Positions 5,340 through 6,856 of a DNA stretch of 6,856 nucleotides are shown here, one piece after another. A program made the position numbers and the translations under genes. The notes beneath the pieces were generated by a model. The model searched no databases and had not been told where the DNA came from. It saw only the letters and a list, made by a program, of their open reading frames with translations. This DNA is from an uncultured Oscillospiraceae bacterium. GTDB taxonomy: Bacteria; Bacillota; Clostridia; Oscillospirales; Oscillospiraceae. The stretch is from NCBI GenBank assembly GCA_944385195.1, contig CALWWH010000108.1, forward strand, positions 1 to 6,856, written 5' to 3'. Within the stretch, counting starts at the first letter, position 1. Every line of letters begins with the position of its first letter.

Positions 5340-6233
5340 ATGGCAAGACCGAGCAAGCAGGGGCTGGATTACTTTCCCCTGGACACGGACATCTTTGACG
5401 CCGACCCGCGCCTGCGGGTGCTGGTGGGGAAGTTCGGCGCGGGGGCCTTCGCCCTCTACACCCGGATTTTGTGCAACTGCTACCGGGAGGCGGGCTACTA
5501 CGTCCGCTGCGACGAGGACTTTTACGAGCTGCTGGCCCTGGATCTGGGGATGGACGGGCAGCGCGTGGCGGAGACGGTGGACTACATGGTCGACCGGGGC
5601 CTGTTTGACGCCGACTGCTTTGGCCGGGGGATTCTCACCAGCCGGGGCATCCAGCGGCGCTATCAGGAGGCGGTGCGCGGGCGCATGAGCCGCCGCCAGG
5701 AGCCCATGGAGCTGGAGGAAGGGGTGTGGCTTCTGAGCGAGGAGGAGACGGCGGACTACTTCTACGCGGAGGGTTTTTCCCGGGAGAAATACCACAAAGA
5801 AAAGAAAAAAAAAGAAAATAAAAAAAGACAAGAGCAAAGCATAGAGAAAGAGCATAGCATAGAGCAAAGCCTAGAGCAGCAGCCGGGCGGCGCGCCGCCC
5901 GAGGCCCCCCCCAAGAGAGCATGTTATGGAAGCTTTCACAACGTGGAGCTGAGCCCGGAGGAGCTCTCAGCGCTCCAGGGACGCTTTGGCGACTGGGAAA
6001 AGCGCATCGAGCGGCTGTCGGCCTACATGGCCAGCAGCGGCAAGCGCTATGACAGCCACTACGCCACCCTGATCGCCTGGGCGGCGGAGGAGCGCCTGCG
6101 GCCTCCGTCCAGGCAGCCCTTTGGGGGCCTTCAGCCCCCGCCGGGGGACCTGCGGCAGCCGGTGGGCGGGGAGCCGTCGGACTTTGAGCGCAACGCCATC
6201 GCCCGGCTGCTCAAGCGCGGAGGTGTGGCATGA
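5340..6233 (+). CDS. Replisome-organizer-like protein (Lin1244/Lin1753 N-terminal domain)
   Basis: A 297-residue DNA-binding protein resembling phage replisome organizers. Residues 1-115 form the Lin1244/Lin1753-like (DUF4373) winged-helix type domain: ARPSKQGLDYFPLDTDIF, then GAGAFALYTRILC, YYVRCDEDFYELLA and a final ILTSRGIQRRY helix. Residues 150-185 are a charged, low-complexity linker rich in K, E and Q, encoded by A-rich repeats. Residues 195-252 (YGSFHNVELSPEELSALQ to YDSHYATLIAWAAEE) match the C-terminal module common in clostridial phage and mobile-element replication proteins. Proteins of this kind bind an origin and recruit host helicase. ATG 5340 is chosen because GGAGG (5328-5332) lies 7 nt upstream; an in-frame ATG at 5292 falls inside the previous gene. 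It overlaps the muramidase gene by 4 nt (ATGA). Its place between a tail-like protein and a lysin is unusual. The A9 run at 5805-5813 may allow slippage. Confidence 0.88.
   Translation: MARPSKQGLDYFPLDTDIFDADPRLRVLVGKFGAGAFALYTRILCNCYREAGYYVRCDEDFYELLALDLGMDGQRVAETVDYMVDRGLFDADCFGRGILTSRGIQRRYQEAVRGRMSRRQEPMELEEGVWLLSEEETADYFYAEGFSREKYHKEKKKKENKKRQEQSIEKEHSIEQSLEQQPGGAPPEAPPKRACYGSFHNVELSPEELSALQGRFGDWEKRIERLSAYMASSGKRYDSHYATLIAWAAEERLRPPSRQPFGGLQPPPGDLRQPVGGEPSDFERNAIARLLKRGGVA
5797..5876 (+). repeat. A-rich tract and iteron-like repeats inside the replication gene
   Basis: Within the linker of the replisome-organizer gene lie A9 (5805-5813) and A7 (5820-5826), then repeats. agagcaaagc occurs at 5831-5840 and 5861-5870, a 30-nt period with 15 of 16 matches when extended. 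agcatagag occurs at 5838-5846 and 5856-5864, with agcctagag at 5868-5876. An AT-rich segment beside short direct repeats inside an initiator gene resembles embedded origins such as that in lambda O. It could equally be a low-complexity Lys/Glu/Gln linker drifting in codon space. Confidence 0.55.
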
Positions 6234-6856
6234 AGCTTATTATGGACGTATCCGAGGCCAACGGCGCCGTGGACTGGGCCCAGGCCGCGGGGCACGTGGA
6301 CGGGGCCATTCTCCGGGCGGGCTACCGGGGCTATGGCCAGGCCGGGACCCTGGTCACCGACCGCCGCTGGGAGCAAAACGCCGCCGGCTGCGCCGCCCAG
6401 GGGCTGCCCTTCGGGGCCTATTGGCTCAGCCAGGCCCTGAACGAGGCCGAAGCCCTGGCCGAGGCCGCGTATCTGCGCACGCTGCTGGCGGGCAAGCAGC
6501 TGAGGCTGCCGGTCTTCCTCGACAGCGAGTGGGGCGAGGCCCAGCAGGGCTCCGGGCGGGCTGACCGCCTGGCCCCGGCCCAGCGCACGGCCAACGCCCT
6601 GGCCTTTTTGCGCCAGCTGCGGCAGTGGGGCTATCAGACGGGGCTGTATACGGGCCTGTCCTGGTTCCGCGAGCAGATCGACGGCGAGGCCATCCGGGCC
6701 GACGGGCACTGGATCTGGCTGGCCAGCGTGGAGCATGTGCAGCCGAGCCTGGCCTACGACGGCTGGCAGTACACCTGGCTGGGGCAGGTCCCCGGGGTGC
6801 AGACCAACGTGGATCTGAGCCGCTTTACCCTCCCCGAAGGGGGCCAGGAGGGCAGC
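6230..6856 (+). CDS. GH25 muramidase (phage-type endolysin), 3' truncated by window
   Basis: Hydrolyses the beta-1,4 bond between N-acetylmuramic acid and N-acetylglucosamine in peptidoglycan. The visible 209 residues cover essentially the whole GH25 barrel: MDVSEANGAVDW at 5-16 with the first conserved Asp (D6), AILRAGYRG at 26-34, FGAYWLSQ at 61-68, PVFLDSEW at 94-101 with the catalytic Asp98 and Glu100 of the D-x-E motif, GLYTGLSWF at 138-146, and the closing WQYTWLGQVPGVQTNVDLSRF pattern around 179-199 with Asp195. No signal peptide is seen, as for phage endolysins that rely on a holin. The start ATG overlaps the previous stop (ATGA), and GGAGGT at 6219-6224 supports it. The frame is open to the last base; a cell-wall-binding domain may follow after EGGQEGS, a possible linker. 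Other GH25 roles, such as secreted bacteriocin-like lysins, are possible. Confidence 0.93.
   Translation, partial: MKLIMDVSEANGAVDWAQAAGHVDGAILRAGYRGYGQAGTLVTDRRWEQNAAGCAAQGLPFGAYWLSQALNEAEALAEAAYLRTLLAGKQLRLPVFLDSEWGEAQQGSGRADRLAPAQRTANALAFLRQLRQWGYQTGLYTGLSWFREQIDGEAIRADGHWIWLASVEHVQPSLAYDGWQYTWLGQVPGVQTNVDLSRFTLPEGGQEGS

Noticed and set aside
1..6856. tRNA, rRNA, CRISPR array or insertion sequence
   Set aside because: I saw no cloverleaf-like tRNA sequence, no ribosomal RNA signature, no regularly spaced repeats with spacers, and no transposase or terminal inverted repeats.

Overview
The window is GC-rich DNA with strong Shine-Dalgarno (SD) sequences, sigma-A type promoters and intrinsic hairpin terminators. 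The protein set (a two-ACT aspartokinase, a DUF6512 membrane protein, a CNNM/CBS transporter-like protein, TrmO and a Lin1244/Lin1753-type replisome organizer) points to a high-GC member of the Clostridia. An Oscillospiraceae-like gut bacterium is the best guess, but this is inference from style and content, not from a marker gene.

Layout. The 3' end of a gene that may be homoserine dehydrogenase (1-163) leads into lysC, aspartokinase (253-1458). A hairpin with a U-tract lies in the gap just before the lysC ribosome binding site. lysC converges on a small membrane protein of the DUF6512 type (1541-2026, minus), with a shared GC-rich hairpin between them. A near-consensus promoter (2095-2123) then opens a leader of about 200 nt that ends in the gene for a CNNM/CBS/CorC-HlyC membrane protein (2334-3653). 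A bidirectional terminator (3708-3752) separates this from the convergent trmO gene (3751-4422, minus), which has its own extended -10 promoter.

From 4500 on the character changes. An AT-rich stretch and a perfect consensus promoter (TTGACA, 17 nt, TATAAT) drive a tightly packed phage-like operon. It holds an unrecognised protein that resembles phage structural or accessory proteins (4618-5325), a replisome-organizer-like protein (5340-6233) and a GH25 muramidase that overlaps it by 4 nt and runs off the window (6230-6856). No integrase, terminase, portal, capsid or holin gene is visible, so this could be the edge of a prophage, a remnant or a small domesticated cassette.

How the genes relate. 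The first two genes fit aspartate-family amino acid synthesis. DUF6512, CNNM and trmO are single-gene housekeeping or transport units on opposing strands. The last three form one transcription unit. The most notable signals are a strong in-frame internal translation start in lysC that would give a separate regulatory subunit, a leader with a duplicated 3' hairpin arm before the CNNM gene, and an A-rich, iteron-like, slippage-prone linker inside the replisome-organizer gene.
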